From the NCBI RefSeq assembly GCF_016938855.1, contig NZ_JAFHAP010000004.1, forward strand, positions 1-64,000: a stretch of 64,000 nt of DNA, given 5' to 3'. Below the pieces are notes generated by a model. It was given only the letters and a program-made list of their open reading frames with translations, ran no database searches and had not been told where the DNA came from. Source of the stretch: Polycladomyces zharkentensis (GTDB taxonomy: Bacteria > Bacillota > Bacilli > Thermoactinomycetales > JIR-001). Shown piece after piece: positions 17,983 to 26,912 of this stretch. The position numbers and the translations under genes were made by a program. Numbering within the stretch: position 1 is the stretch's first letter; each line of letters begins with the position of its first letter.

Positions 17983-18270
17983 GTTCCTGCTCCTTTCCGT
18001 CAGCTTGTGCCGTGTTGGAGGTTGTCTGATCCATCCGAATCTCTGCACGCCGGTGGCACCGGGTGAACCTGTTTGCCTCACTTCGTTTCGCACCATCTCA
18101 AACCGATCGCGAGAAACAGGCTCCCTGCCCGATCATTGCCTGACATATTTCAGTGTGTGTCTGATCCATATCATCTGCATCGTTTTCCCGGCACGCTCCA
18201 CTTGCGCCATTGCGGGGAACCGTCAAGGCTGTCGGGCTCAGGTCGTCACACACCCCGGAACGTTGCCGCC
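17983..18270. other. Fab intergenic spacer with hairpin and direct repeats
   Basis: There is no supported gene in this 288-base gap between fabH and fabD. It contains an inverted repeat CCTGTTT/AAACAGG (18068-18120) and two copies of TGTCTGATCCAT (18023-18034 and 18158-18169). Such a gap inside a fab operon could be a leader with its own promoter, but I see no clear -35/-10 pair. Confidence 0.4.
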
Positions 18271-19278
18271 CTAGTCGCTTTGTTTTTCTTTGGTTGTCCA
18301 CTTAAGGACGGCCGCACCCCATGTAAGTCCGCCGCCGAATCCGACGAGGACCAGGGTATCCCCCTCACGAATGCGGTTTTCACGCACGGCTTCGTCCAAC
18401 GCGACAGGGATGGAGGCCGACGACATGTTACCGTAGCGATCCAGGTTGACAATCACTTTGTCTTCAGACAGACCGAAACGCTTCACCGCGGCGTCGATGA
18501 TGCGGATATTGGCTTGGTGAGGGACGAGGAAATCGATATCGTCCTTGGTCAGCCCCGCCTTTTTCAACGCCTCTTCGGCGGCGTTGCCCATGACGCGAAC
18601 GGCGAATTTGAACACTTCCCCGCCGGTCATGGAAATGGTGTGCAGCTTTTTCTCCACCGATTCCATCGTCGCCGGAATGCGCGAACCCCCGGCCGGCTGA
18701 AGCAACAGATTGCCACCCGAACCATCCGCACCCAGATCAAACGAGAGGAAACCAAATCCTTCTTCAACAGGACCCAGCACCACCGCGCCCGCCCCGTCTC
18801 CGAACAGCACGCAGGTGTTACGGTCCTCCCAGTTGATGATTTTGGACAAGCAATCGACACCGATCACCAACGCGTAACGGTAGATTCCGTTGGTGATGAA
18901 TTGGGCCGCCGTGGTGATGCCGTACAAAAATCCGGTGCAAGCGGCGGACAAATCAAAAGTAGCTGCTTTCGAAGCTCCCAGCCGGTCCTGTACGAGGCAG
19001 GCCGTGGCAGGGAACATCATGTCGGGCGTCACCGTGGCCACGATGATCAAGTCCACTTGATCAGGCGTGATCCCCGCTGCTTCCAGCGCTTTTCGTCCGG
19101 CCTCCACCGCCAAGTCGGATGACGCCTCATGATCCGCCGCGATACGCCGCTCACGGATACCGGTCCGGCTCACGATCCACTCATCGGAAGTATCCACTAT
19201 CTTCTCCAAATCAAAATTGGTTAACACTTTTTCCGGCAAATGCGCGCCGGTTCCCAAAATCCCAACGGATCGCACCAT
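18271..19278 (-). CDS. fabH: Beta-ketoacyl-ACP synthase III
   Basis: Starts fatty acid synthesis by condensing an acyl-CoA primer with malonyl-ACP, and in Bacillales sets branched-chain composition. The 335-residue protein has the triad Cys114 (SAACTGF), His254 (VPHQANIRI) and Asn284 (GNMSSAS). ATG 19278 is selected because AGGAGGG lies ten bases upstream; a TTG at 19287 is too close to that SD. It starts 5 bases after the plsX stop. Confidence 0.97.
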   Translation of the reverse strand: MVRSVGILGTGAHLPEKVLTNFDLEKIVDTSDEWIVSRTGIRERRIAADHEASSDLAVEAGRKALEAAGITPDQVDLIIVATVTPDMMFPATACLVQDRLGASKAATFDLSAACTGFLYGITTAAQFITNGIYRYALVIGVDCLSKIINWEDRNTCVLFGDGAGAVVLGPVEEGFGFLSFDLGADGSGGNLLLQPAGGSRIPATMESVEKKLHTISMTGGEVFKFAVRVMGNAAEEALKKAGLTKDDIDFLVPHQANIRIIDAAVKRFGLSEDKVIVNLDRYGNMSSASIPVALDEAVRENRIREGDTLVLVGFGGGLTWGAAVLKWTTKEKQSD

Positions 19279-19283
19279 CGTCG

Positions 19284-20276
19284 TCAATCCCTCCTGTCAT
19301 CCCCGATCTCACCGGAGATCTGTGAAATCACCGCCTGTTCCACAAACCGACGCGCCTGGCGAATCGCATTGGTAATCGCGTTTGCGTCTGAAGATCCGTG
19401 CGCCTTTACGATCGCCCCGCTTAATCCCAACAGCGGCGCACCGCCATGTTCGGTGTAATCCATCGCTTTGGCGAACCGTTTCAGGCCTGGTCTCAGAATT
19501 GCCGCAGCCAATTTGTTCAGCCATGTACGGGTAAATTCCGTTTTCAACCGTTCAAAAATCGCCTTGGCCACGCCTTCTGTGTTTTTCAGCAGAATATTGC
19601 CGGAAAAACCGTCGCACACGAGAACATCGCACACCCCGTACAACACGTCCCGCGCTTCCACATTGCCGATAAACCGGATGGGTAACTGCGACAGCAAGCC
19701 GTAGGCCTCTTTGGTCCGTTCCGTTCCCTTTCCTTCCTCTGTCCCGATGTTGAGCAAACCGACACGCGGTTGTTCAAAACCCAACACCTTTTCGGCATAG
19801 ATTGCACCCATCCGGGCGTATTGCGCCAAATGCTCCGGTTTGGCTTCCGGATTGGCACCCACGTCCAATACCAGTACGCCGCGCCCGTCCATCGTGGGGA
19901 ATACCGGCGCCAACGCAGGACGGTCAATTCCCTCCAATCTGCCGGTGCAAAACAACCCGGCCGCCATCAATGCACCCGTATTTCCGGCGCTGATAAATGC
20001 GTCCGCCTTGCCCTCCTTCACCATCCGGCAACCGACGACAATGGACGAGTCTTTTTTGCGCCGGATGGCCTTGACCGGTTCTTCTCCCGCATCAATCGAC
20101 TGGGTGACGGGATGGAGTTCCACATTGGATGGAAGCCCCGTTTGCGAATGCAGGACTTCTTCCCGACCGATCAACACCAATCGCAAATCCGGCCATTGTT
20201 CGGCCGCTTGACGCACTCCTTCGAATATGGCCGTTGGCGCATGGTCCCCGCCCATCACGTCCAACGCAATGCGCAT
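19284..20276 (-). CDS. plsX: Phosphate acyltransferase PlsX
   Basis: Makes acyl-phosphate from acyl-ACP, the acyl donor for PlsY in phospholipid synthesis. The 330-residue protein begins [14 protein letters not shown], the family hallmark, and has GNTGALMAAGL and CDGFSGNILLK blocks. Its ATG overlaps the fapR stop codon, a typical coupled fapR-plsX arrangement, and fabH follows closely. Confidence 0.97.
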   Translation of the reverse strand: MRIALDVMGGDHAPTAIFEGVRQAAEQWPDLRLVLIGREEVLHSQTGLPSNVELHPVTQSIDAGEEPVKAIRRKKDSSIVVGCRMVKEGKADAFISAGNTGALMAAGLFCTGRLEGIDRPALAPVFPTMDGRGVLVLDVGANPEAKPEHLAQYARMGAIYAEKVLGFEQPRVGLLNIGTEEGKGTERTKEAYGLLSQLPIRFIGNVEARDVLYGVCDVLVCDGFSGNILLKNTEGVAKAIFERLKTEFTRTWLNKLAAAILRPGLKRFAKAMDYTEHGGAPLLGLSGAIVKAHGSSDANAITNAIRQARRFVEQAVISQISGEIGDDRRD

Positions 20277-20860
20277 CAATGCCCCTCCTTCAACTTGGCC
20301 GCCTCGTCTCCTGAGGCACGATACATATCAAACACGCCTTGAAAGACGATTTCTTCTTCCACATAGGTTTTCACGTCCACTTGTACGCGATGGGCACTTT
20401 CCTTCACTACATTCGCCCTGGCAACACATTTTTCCCCCAGGCGAACGGGACGCAGAAAACGAATGCCGGCCGAAGCGGTCAACACGACCTCCGCATCAAT
20501 GATCGCCACCGCCAGCGAATTGGCCTGCGCAAACAGGTAGTGCCCGCGCGCGATGCGATTGCGGGTGAACACGTGCTCCCGCTTGATTTCCAATATGGAA
20601 GTTCCGCCGCGATCCAGGTGGAGTTCAACGATCTCACCGATCACCTCTTCCGGCGCCAACGAACGCACCCGGTCAAAATTCTCTTCCGCCATGTGCTTGA
20701 GTCGTTCCCGCAGTTCGGGAATGCCCAATTCCATCCGATCCAACCGAATCGTCTGGATACTGACGCCGAATTGGCGGGCCATCTCTTCATCCGTCGCGAA
20801 CGGGTTTTGTTCCAAAGCCAACGTCAACTGACGTTGCCGTTCTTTTTTTGAGAGGCGCAC
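20276..20860 (-). CDS. fapR: Fatty acid and phospholipid regulator FapR
   Basis: Malonyl-CoA-responsive repressor of lipid synthesis genes. The 194-residue protein has an N-terminal HTH ([16 protein letters not shown] then [18 protein letters not shown]) and a C-terminal hotdog-fold effector domain with [19 protein letters not shown] 20860 is preferred as the start: AAAGGTGG lies about 11 bases upstream and it matches the family N-terminus (SKKERQ). A GTG at 20890 is in frame but lacks an SD. An operator-like site overlaps its promoter, suggesting autoregulation. Confidence 0.95.
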   Translation of the reverse strand: MRLSKKERQRQLTLALEQNPFATDEEMARQFGVSIQTIRLDRMELGIPELRERLKHMAEENFDRVRSLAPEEVIGEIVELHLDRGGTSILEIKREHVFTRNRIARGHYLFAQANSLAVAIIDAEVVLTASAGIRFLRPVRLGEKCVARANVVKESAHRVQVDVKTYVEEEIVFQGVFDMYRASGDEAAKLKEGH

Positions 20861-20893
20861 AGCGGGAGTTTCACCACCTTTTAAGACCACCTA

Positions 20894-20910
20894 TTAATAC
20901 CAAGTCCTAA
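20894..20910 (-). promoter_or_regulatory. FapR operator candidate
   Basis: On the minus strand TTAGGACTTGGTATTAA matches the known 17-bp FapR palindrome (form TTAGTACCTxxTACTAA) at about 13 positions. It overlaps the predicted transcription start of fapR, where binding would block initiation. Confidence 0.7.
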
Positions 20911-20913
20911 TTT

Positions 20914-20942
20914 AGTATATAGAAAACGCCGCCAAAATACAA
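20914..20942 (-). promoter_or_regulatory. SigA-type promoter of the fapR-plsX-fab operon
   Basis: On the minus strand -35 TTGTAT (20937-20942), a 17-base spacer and -10 TATACT (20914-20919). The FapR operator candidate begins 4 bases downstream of the -10 box. Confidence 0.75.
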
Positions 20943-20972
20943 CGGCTATTTTCGCGGATGCCCAAAAATGAT

Positions 20973-21000
20973 GAAAGACCGGTCGTTGACGCCGGTCTTC
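20973..21000 (-). terminator. Terminator after rpmF
   Basis: AAGACCGG/CCGGTCTT stem with a nine-base loop, followed on the minus strand by CATCATTTTT. It separates rpmF from the fapR promoter. Confidence 0.8.
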
Positions 21001-21017
21001 CGCTTTATTCCGTCTGA

Positions 21018-21194
21018 TCAGTCATTGCTGGCCACTTCATTGCCTTTGTAGTATCCGCATGCTTTGCACACGCGGTGAGCCAGTTTGAATTCACCGCATT
21101 GCGGGCAACGCACCATGCCCGGCACAGCCAGTTTGAAGTGCGTGCGCCGTTTGCGCTTACGGGTTTTGGATGTACGCCGAAAAGGTACTGCCAT
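21018..21194 (-). CDS. rpmF: 50S ribosomal protein L32
   Basis: A 58-residue L32 with the family N-terminus [19 protein letters not shown] and a zinc ribbon formed by CPQC and CKAC (Cys pairs about residues 30-33 and 43-46). It ends KGNEVASND. It follows yceD, the usual partner, by about 70 bases and is followed by a terminator. Confidence 0.97.
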   Translation of the reverse strand: MAVPFRRTSKTRKRKRRTHFKLAVPGMVRCPQCGEFKLAHRVCKACGYYKGNEVASND

Positions 21195-21263
21195 GATTTC
21201 ACCCCCTCCAACGTGATGGAACCGATCAGGGCATTTTGATCGTCGATCAATGACCGTACCGCC

Positions 21264-21788
21264 CTAATCATTTTCATGATGATGGTTGAACCAATCCTGT
21301 AAAGCCGCCAGTCGGGGATCGATCCGTTCCGTGTCGCAGGTGCAGGTCACTTCGTTCCGGTTGACACCACACTTGGGACACAACCCCTTGCAATCTTCCC
21401 GGCACACGGGAACAAACGGAAGAGTGAACAACATTGCTTCCCGTATGTAAGGGGTCAGATCGACCGGATCGGATTCGATCAGTTGAACTTCCCGTTCCTC
21501 CGTCTCCTCCGCATACGCGGGATGTTCGGTCAGCCACGCTTCCCATTCGGCATGCAAAGGGACGTCAAATTGCGTCAGACATTTGGAACAGACGACCGTC
21601 GCCGTCGTCTCCAGTTCACCTTTCACATGAAATCGATGGTCGTTACGGGAAACAGCGACCTGAACGCGGAGCGGCTCAAACCGAACCAATTGCCGCACGT
21701 CCCGTTCAAGCCCTTCCAGTTCAACCGTTTCGTTCAAAACCAGCGGTTCCGCCCCGATGCGGTTGAGTTCCCGCAGGGATACCTGCAT
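21264..21788 (-). CDS. yceD: DUF177 (YceD) protein
   Basis: A 174-residue DUF177 protein; family members are conserved beside rpmF and have been linked to 23S rRNA accumulation. Two zinc-like cysteine pairs are visible: CSKC at about residues 68-71, and CREDCKGLCPKCG with CTCD toward the C-terminus. The ATG at 21788 follows AAGGAG; the longer reading is unsupported. Upstream is sepM, downstream rpmF, as in the ylb cluster of B. subtilis. Confidence 0.9.
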   Translation of the reverse strand: MQVSLRELNRIGAEPLVLNETVELEGLERDVRQLVRFEPLRVQVAVSRNDHRFHVKGELETTATVVCSKCLTQFDVPLHAEWEAWLTEHPAYAEETEEREVQLIESDPVDLTPYIREAMLFTLPFVPVCREDCKGLCPKCGVNRNEVTCTCDTERIDPRLAALQDWFNHHHEND

Positions 21789-21799
21789 GCTCCCACTCC

Positions 21800-22915
21800 T
21801 TATGAAAACAGGGTTATTATATGCCAATCCCGACAACCTGTCAATGTTTCCGTCGGATGGAAAGCCGCCTTCCGCCGCCCGGGCAGACGCTCCAAATACC
21901 GGATCGCTTCCTGCAAGGTGGCGACGGGAACGACTTTCATGCGCAATTTCAATCGTCTCACTGTGGCCTGTGCGGTTGCCGTATTATTGTCACCCGGTGC
22001 GATATCCTTCGGGACGAAAAAGAGGGTCGCACCTTCCCGCTCCGCGGCAACCACCTTGTGCTCCACACCGCCGATTTGCCCCACGCGTCCGTCGGGTGAG
22101 ATCGTGCCTGTACCGGCTACACGATATCCTTTGGTCAAATCGCCGGGTGTCAGCTGATTGACGATCTCCAGCGAAAACATCAACCCGGCCGATGGCCCGC
22201 CGATGTCTCCCGCATTCAAACTGACGACGGGCGTGGTTTTCACCACCCGATCCGTGACGGGAACGATCCCGATTCCCGCCTGCGTTTTCCCCGGCATCAC
22301 CGGCAGACGGGTCAGTGTCACCGTTTCCTCCCTTACTTTTCCGTTACGGACCACCCGCAGCTTGACCCGCTCTCCCGGACGTCGCCATTTCAACGCCTGC
22401 ATCAGCTGATCGGCCGTTTGAACGGGTTGCCGGTCAATCGCCTGGATCAAATCGTTTTCCTTCAATACGTTTTCCGCGGGCATGCCCTTGACGACACGCA
22501 AGATCTTTACACCGCGGAGTTTCACTGAAACCGGCTTTCCTGCTTGATGAAAAGCGGCGATGACAGCGTTGTCCTGCGAAGTGCGCATGATTTCTTCCTG
22601 CCGTTGGAAATAATCGGATGAATTCTCTCCCGGACCCAAAATTTCCTGTTTGGCGACCAGTTCGCCGTCATCTCCATACTTGGCCAGTAAATAAGTCCAA
22701 ACGTTTCCTTCCTTCATCGATACCGTCGTAAGGTAAAACGCGCCTCTCTCATCCGGGTGGACGCCCCGAATCTTTACCATCGGTGCCACCGGCATGGCCG
22801 AACCGGGCGCCACCACATAATACGGAACCGGAATCACCCAACCCGATACAGCCAAAACCGCCAAAATCACCAAACCCTGCAGCCAACGGCGCCGGTTACT
22901 GCTTGGCCAACCCAT
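21800..22915 (-). CDS. ylbL: SepM/YlbL-type PDZ and Lon-like serine protease
   Basis: Membrane-anchored secreted protease. The 371-residue protein has one N-terminal transmembrane segment (about 11-30), a PDZ domain (about 125-205) and an S16 Lon-type protease domain with the catalytic dyad Ser242 (GGPSAGLMF) and Lys287 (EHKVVAA). Homologues process signalling peptides (streptococcal SepM) or act in DNA damage checkpoint recovery (B. subtilis YlbL). Its start overlaps the end of the patatin gene by 20 bases, so the two are coupled. Confidence 0.92.
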   Translation of the reverse strand: MGWPSSNRRRWLQGLVILAVLAVSGWVIPVPYYVVAPGSAMPVAPMVKIRGVHPDERGAFYLTTVSMKEGNVWTYLLAKYGDDGELVAKQEILGPGENSSDYFQRQEEIMRTSQDNAVIAAFHQAGKPVSVKLRGVKILRVVKGMPAENVLKENDLIQAIDRQPVQTADQLMQALKWRRPGERVKLRVVRNGKVREETVTLTRLPVMPGKTQAGIGIVPVTDRVVKTTPVVSLNAGDIGGPSAGLMFSLEIVNQLTPGDLTKGYRVAGTGTISPDGRVGQIGGVEHKVVAAEREGATLFFVPKDIAPGDNNTATAQATVRRLKLRMKVVPVATLQEAIRYLERLPGRRKAAFHPTETLTGCRDWHIITLFS

Positions 22916-23702
22916 CACCTTCCACTCCTTCCCAGTTGCGGATCCGCTCCCGAATCCGTTCCACATGTGCGCGCGCCGCTTCCTCTCCCAAACGGATGCA
23001 TTTCTCCACCTGATGAAAAGCGGTCGGGCTGATTTCCGACAACTCCGGGTGAATCAGGAAGTCAGCTTCAATCAATTGCCGGCTGAGAATCTGCCGCTCC
23101 ATCACACCGAGCGTTTGTGCAATCACATCAAATATCGACCGGATTTTGACCTTGTTGAAACGCGGGACCACATCGACCGCAATCACCAGATCAGCTCCCA
23201 TTTCACGTACCACCGTGATGGGAATGCGATCGATCACACCACCGTCGACCAAGATTTTGTCTTCCCATTCAACCGGCTCAAAAATACCGGGAATGGAGAT
23301 ACTCGCCCGTACCGCCAAATCAACCGGACCGGACGTAAATACCACACGTTCGCCCTTTATAATATCGGTCGCCACCACCGCCAAGGGAATGGATAATTCT
23401 TCTATTGATTTCCCGTGCGTGAGCAAGCGGATCAGCTCTCTCACTTTGTCACCGATGATCAATCCTTTGCGCGGAACGGTCAGATCCACCCAATATTTAC
23501 GCTTCAACCGTGTTGCCAATCCTTCAATCATGTCCAACTTTAAGTTATTGGCATATAACGCTCCAACTAAACTCCCCATACTGCTTCCCGCAATCATATG
23601 AACGGGAATGCCCGCTTCCCGCAACACCTTGAGCACGCCAATATGGGCCCAACCCCTTGCCCCGCCTGAACCCAGTGCCAATCCGATTTTCGGTCCCCCC
23701 AA
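22896..23702 (-). CDS. ylbK: Patatin-like phospholipase, YlbK/NTE family
   Basis: Predicted serine lipid hydrolase with a Ser-Asp dyad. The 268-residue protein shows the oxyanion loop GSGGARGWAHIG (11-22), the nucleophile elbow GSSMG (about residues 39-43) and the Asp motif DGG (about 143). It starts with TTG at 23702: AAAGGAG is nine bases upstream and there is no nearby in-frame ATG. It is the first gene of the ylbK-ylbL-yceD-rpmF run. Substrate is unknown. Confidence 0.9.
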   Translation of the reverse strand: MGGPKIGLALGSGGARGWAHIGVLKVLREAGIPVHMIAGSSMGSLVGALYANNLKLDMIEGLATRLKRKYWVDLTVPRKGLIIGDKVRELIRLLTHGKSIEELSIPLAVVATDIIKGERVVFTSGPVDLAVRASISIPGIFEPVEWEDKILVDGGVIDRIPITVVREMGADLVIAVDVVPRFNKVKIRSIFDVIAQTLGVMERQILSRQLIEADFLIHPELSEISPTAFHQVEKCIRLGEEAARAHVERIRERIRNWEGVEGDGLAKQ

Positions 23703-23915
23703 AACGTCCCACTCCTTTCAGGGTGTCCGATTGCCGGCTCAGTCTGACAGTTGGTCAATCACCCAAGAAAATGCCGTCGATGGACGGATTGACCGACCAT
23801 TTCTGTACCAACACATTTCCTTACGCATTCTATGGGACAGACAAGCGGTCTAATTCTCCATATGATCGCGTAGACATGGTATCACCATCACCTCACGCCT
23901 GTTTGGAGGATTCCG
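23703..23915. other. Divergent spacer between ylbK and ylbJ
   Basis: This 213-base region must hold promoters for both the minus-strand ylbK run and plus-strand ylbJ. I see no unambiguous SigA pair. A CATATGAT stretch near 23858 is loosely like a sporulation SigE -10, but no matching -35 was found. Confidence 0.3.
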
Positions 23916-25160
23916 ATGTCTCGGACAAACCTTGTCCTGATCTCCCAATTGAAATCGCTGGCACTTGCTTTGGTCGCCTTATTTTTTGCCGTTTCACTGG
24001 TGTTTTACCCTGAACCCGTCTTCCAGGCTTCCTTGAAAGGATTAAAAATTTGGTGGGATGTGATTTTTCCCGCCCTGTTCCCCTTTTTTATCGCATCGGA
24101 AATCCTGATGGGACTCGGTGTCGTCCACTTTATGGGCATTCTGGTGGAGCCATTGATGCGCCCCCTGTTTCGCGTGCCTGGGGCGGGCGGCTTTGTCATG
24201 GCGATGGGGTTCGCCTCAGGTTATCCGATGGGGGCGAAACTGACGGCACGACTCCGGGAACAACACTTGTTGACCCGCGTGGAGGGGGAACGTCTGGTCG
24301 CCTTCACCTGTACCGCTGACCCGTTGTTTTTGTTCGGTGCCGTTGCCGTGGGCTTCTTTCATGATGCTTCCTTGGGTGTCATCATTGCCTCGGCACATTA
24401 TGGCGCCGGTGTTCTGGTTGGATGGTTGATGCGCTTTTACAAAGGGGGCGGGGAGGTTACCACGCTATCGCACGAACATCATTCTTTCTTCTTGATCCGC
24501 GCATTTCAGGCCATGCATCATGCCCGGTTGCAAGACGGACGAACCTTGGGAAAATTGATGGGGGACGCGATTCAGTCCTCCATTCAGACCTTATTGATGA
24601 TCGGTGGATTTATCATGATGTTTTCCGCCATCATCCAAGTGTTGACACTGCTTGGCGTGACACATGTCCTCGTACTGCTGATTGGGCCGCTGCTACAGGC
24701 AGCGGGCATGCCTGTGGAAATGGCCGGCCCTGTCGTCGCCGGCTTCTTTGAAGCGACACTGGGCGTGCAAGAGATCAGCAACACCTTGCCCACCGTTTCT
24801 CCGACTGACCAGTTGGCCGTTGCCGGCGCTGTGCTGGCATGGAGCGGACTGTCCGTTCATGCCCAAGTGGTCAGCATTTTGAGCAAAACAGACATTCGCT
24901 ACACGCCATATTTGGTGGCCCGATTCATTCATGCCGGCTTGTCCGCGGCATTGACCTATCTGTTGGGGGTGCCGTTGAAAATGGCAGAGCCGGAGGTGAC
25001 CATTCCCGCGTTTGCCGAACGCATCTCCGTCTCCGGTTGGCCCTCGTTCGGGGAACAAATATTGTGGTACGCCGAAAAAGCCCTGATCGTTTTCACCGTC
25101 TTGATCGGGTTGGGTTTGCTCGTGCAGATGATGCGCTCCCATTCTCCTGCCAAAAGGTGA
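23916..25160 (+). CDS. ylbJ: Sporulation integral membrane protein YlbJ
   Basis: A 414-residue multi-pass membrane protein of the nucleoside-recognition (Gate) family. B. subtilis YlbJ is required for spore cortex formation. The first gate domain begins near residue 40 (LKIWWDVIFPALFPFFIASEI) and the second near residue 230, with PGAGGFVMAMGFASGYPMGAKL as a conserved loop. ATG 23916 has TTGGAGG upstream. It is one of the few plus-strand genes and converges with coaD. Confidence 0.92.
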   Translation: MSRTNLVLISQLKSLALALVALFFAVSLVFYPEPVFQASLKGLKIWWDVIFPALFPFFIASEILMGLGVVHFMGILVEPLMRPLFRVPGAGGFVMAMGFASGYPMGAKLTARLREQHLLTRVEGERLVAFTCTADPLFLFGAVAVGFFHDASLGVIIASAHYGAGVLVGWLMRFYKGGGEVTTLSHEHHSFFLIRAFQAMHHARLQDGRTLGKLMGDAIQSSIQTLLMIGGFIMMFSAIIQVLTLLGVTHVLVLLIGPLLQAAGMPVEMAGPVVAGFFEATLGVQEISNTLPTVSPTDQLAVAGAVLAWSGLSVHAQVVSILSKTDIRYTPYLVARFIHAGLSAALTYLLGVPLKMAEPEVTIPAFAERISVSGWPSFGEQILWYAEKALIVFTVLIGLGLLVQMMRSHSPAKR

Positions 25161-25186
25161 AAAAAAGCCCGATGCAGCCACCGGGT
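25161..25186 (-). terminator. Terminator after coaD
   Basis: A short CCCG/CGGG stem followed on the minus strand by CTTTTTTT, just past the coaD stop. It sits in the convergent gap with ylbJ. The stem is weak but the T-tract is good. Confidence 0.6.
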
Positions 25187-25189
25187 TGA

Positions 25190-25672
25190 TCACATGAATC
25201 CAAATTTGTTCCGAAGCGCGGCCTCAACAGGCGGCGGCACCAGATCACTGACGTCCGCCCCGTATTTGGCCACCTCTTTCACCATTTTGGAGCTGAGAAA
25301 AGAATATTGGTTGTTCGTCATCATAAAGAGGGTTTCCGCATCAGGATTCATTTTGCGATTGATGGAAGCCAATTGCAACTCGTACTCAAAATCGGTAATC
25401 GCCCGCAGTCCGCGGACGATGACATCCGCGTTTCGTTTGCGCACATAGTCGACCAACAGCCCGTCAAAGCTGTCCACTTCCACGTTTTTCATTCCGGCCA
25501 CCACTTCACTGATGAGGGCTTTCCGCTCGTCCACGGTGAACAAGGGTTGTTTCTGTGCATTATGTAGTACCGCCACAATCAGGTGGTCCACCACTTTGGA
25601 ACTGCGTTGGATGATATCCAGATGTCCGTAGGTCAACGGATCAAAACTTCCGGGATATACGGCGATCGTCAC
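25190..25672 (-). CDS. coaD: Phosphopantetheine adenylyltransferase
   Basis: Converts 4'-phosphopantetheine and ATP to dephospho-CoA. The 160-residue nucleotidyltransferase has [14 protein letters not shown] (with the T/HxGH motif), [12 protein letters not shown] and the [12 protein letters not shown] region. GTG 25672 is preferred (SD GGAGG eight bases before); a GTG at 25681 overlaps the SD. It follows rsmD by 12 bases, the ylbH-ylbI order of B. subtilis. Confidence 0.96.
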   Translation of the reverse strand: MTIAVYPGSFDPLTYGHLDIIQRSSKVVDHLIVAVLHNAQKQPLFTVDERKALISEVVAGMKNVEVDSFDGLLVDYVRKRNADVIVRGLRAITDFEYELQLASINRKMNPDAETLFMMTNNQYSFLSSKMVKEVAKYGADVSDLVPPPVEAALRNKFGFM

Positions 25673-25684
25673 CGCCTCCACCTC

Positions 25685-26245
25685 CTAAGCGTCACTTTGT
25701 AGCTGGTATAACCGGATCGCAGTGTCCCCATACGCCATCTCGCGAGTCACGTGAAGTGCCCCTACCTCTTTCGGCAATGCTTGATTTGACGCCGATTCGA
25801 CAACGACCACACCGTTATTTTCCAATATCGGTGCTGTCGCCAATTGCTTCAACACGGGTACATGCCAACCTTCCCGGTACGGCGGATCGACAAAAACGAA
25901 ACGAAAGCGAATCCCGCGCCGAACCAATACTCGAATAGCGGCTCGCGCATCTCTCTGATAAATTTCCGATTGTTCCTCGAAACCGGCCAATTGGACATTG
26001 GCGCGGATCGTTTCCACACTCAAGCGATGACGGTCCACGAACACTGCGCGATCCACCCCGCGACTCAGGGCTTCCAAGCCCAAGGCACCGGTACCGGCAA
26101 AGAGATCCAACACCCAGCCGCCGTCAAAAAAAGGGCCGATGATGTGAAACAATGATTCCTTCACCCTGTCCGCGGTGGGCCTCACATGCTTGCCGGGAAC
26201 CATTTTCAGTCGTAAACCGCGTGCAGTGCCGGCAATAATCCGCAT
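25685..26245 (-). CDS. rsmD: 16S rRNA (guanine966-N2)-methyltransferase RsmD
   Basis: Methylates 16S rRNA G966. The 186-residue Rossmann methyltransferase starts MRIIAGTARGLRL and has VRPTADRVKESLF, the SAM loop DLFAGTGALGLEALSRG (about 45-61) and the catalytic DPPY. ATG 26245 has GAGGGTG upstream. Upstream lies a 667-base gap without a gene and then a hypothetical gene, in contrast to ylbG in B. subtilis. Confidence 0.95.
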   Translation of the reverse strand: MRIIAGTARGLRLKMVPGKHVRPTADRVKESLFHIIGPFFDGGWVLDLFAGTGALGLEALSRGVDRAVFVDRHRLSVETIRANVQLAGFEEQSEIYQRDARAAIRVLVRRGIRFRFVFVDPPYREGWHVPVLKQLATAPILENNGVVVVESASNQALPKEVGALHVTREMAYGDTAIRLYQLQSDA

Positions 26246-26666
26246 GAATTGATACACCCTCTTTTTTTGGACATGCCTGGTCTGTCCGGTCTGCAAGGAA
26301 CTGACTCCCACAAGTTCCCGCAACAGCCGTCTCCCTTATTCTCGATCCCTCTCCGAACCGAAGGGTGCAGGACGCACATCCCTTCCAATCATGGAAATTG
26401 CCCGCCAAGGGACTGGCGCTTTCCGGTTCTACACTGTCGGGCTCTGATTTTTGCTCACCCGGGAAACATCCTCCACCCTTATGGCATGACCGGAAACACT
26501 CTATCGTCACCTGGTCGGGAGACCACTTTCACTCTTTCTTCTTTTTATCGCCGGAAACTCCCGGTTTGTCAAATTCCCAGACATGCCTTTATCATCGTCA
26601 TGAACATTTCTATCCTACCACAAAGAAAACATTGGTGAAAACGCGTTCAATCTGAAGGCAAAAAAA

Positions 26667-26696
26667 TGGATAACCGAGGCGTATATTTTGCCTCGG
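26667..26696 (-). terminator. Hairpin with T-rich tail
   Basis: CCGAGGC/GCCTCGG with a nine-base loop, followed on the minus strand by TTATCCATTTTTTT. It is a second terminator downstream of the 26913 gene. Confidence 0.6.
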
Positions 26697-26867
26697 ATGT
26701 GTCAACGATAGGAATGGCGGCATCAACCGATGCCGTCAAACCGCGGAGAAGACTTACGTTTCCCCATAAGCTCTTCCTCCGGTTTCTCCTCTCCCATTTC
26801 AGTATCGGTGCAAACATGCACGGATACTATCGGCTCGCTGGGATTACCCGCGAGTCCTTTTTTGCGC

Positions 26868-26897
26868 AAAAAAATCCGCAGACTTCCAATGTCTGCG
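26868..26897 (-). terminator. Terminator after the Pro/His-rich gene
   Basis: CGCAGAC/GTCTGCG stem with a seven-base loop and GATTTTTTT on the minus strand, 16 bases past the stop at 26913. It supports transcription of the reading frame upstream. Confidence 0.85.
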
Positions 26898-26912
26898 AAT
26901 GCGACATATTGG

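Larger units (their letters stand above)
26246..26912. other. Gene-poor spacer upstream of rsmD
   Basis: I find no SD-led frame on either strand. The left part (26246-26650) has a weak minus-strand promoter-like pair near 26600-26630 (TTTTCA, 18 bases, TAGGAT). The right part holds hairpins at 26674-26696, 26719-26734 and 26877-26897. The remainder is unremarkable. Confidence 0.4.

Noticed and set aside
23840-23915. SigE promoter for ylbJ
   Set aside because: CATATGAT resembles a -10 but no ATATT-like -35 lies at the right distance.
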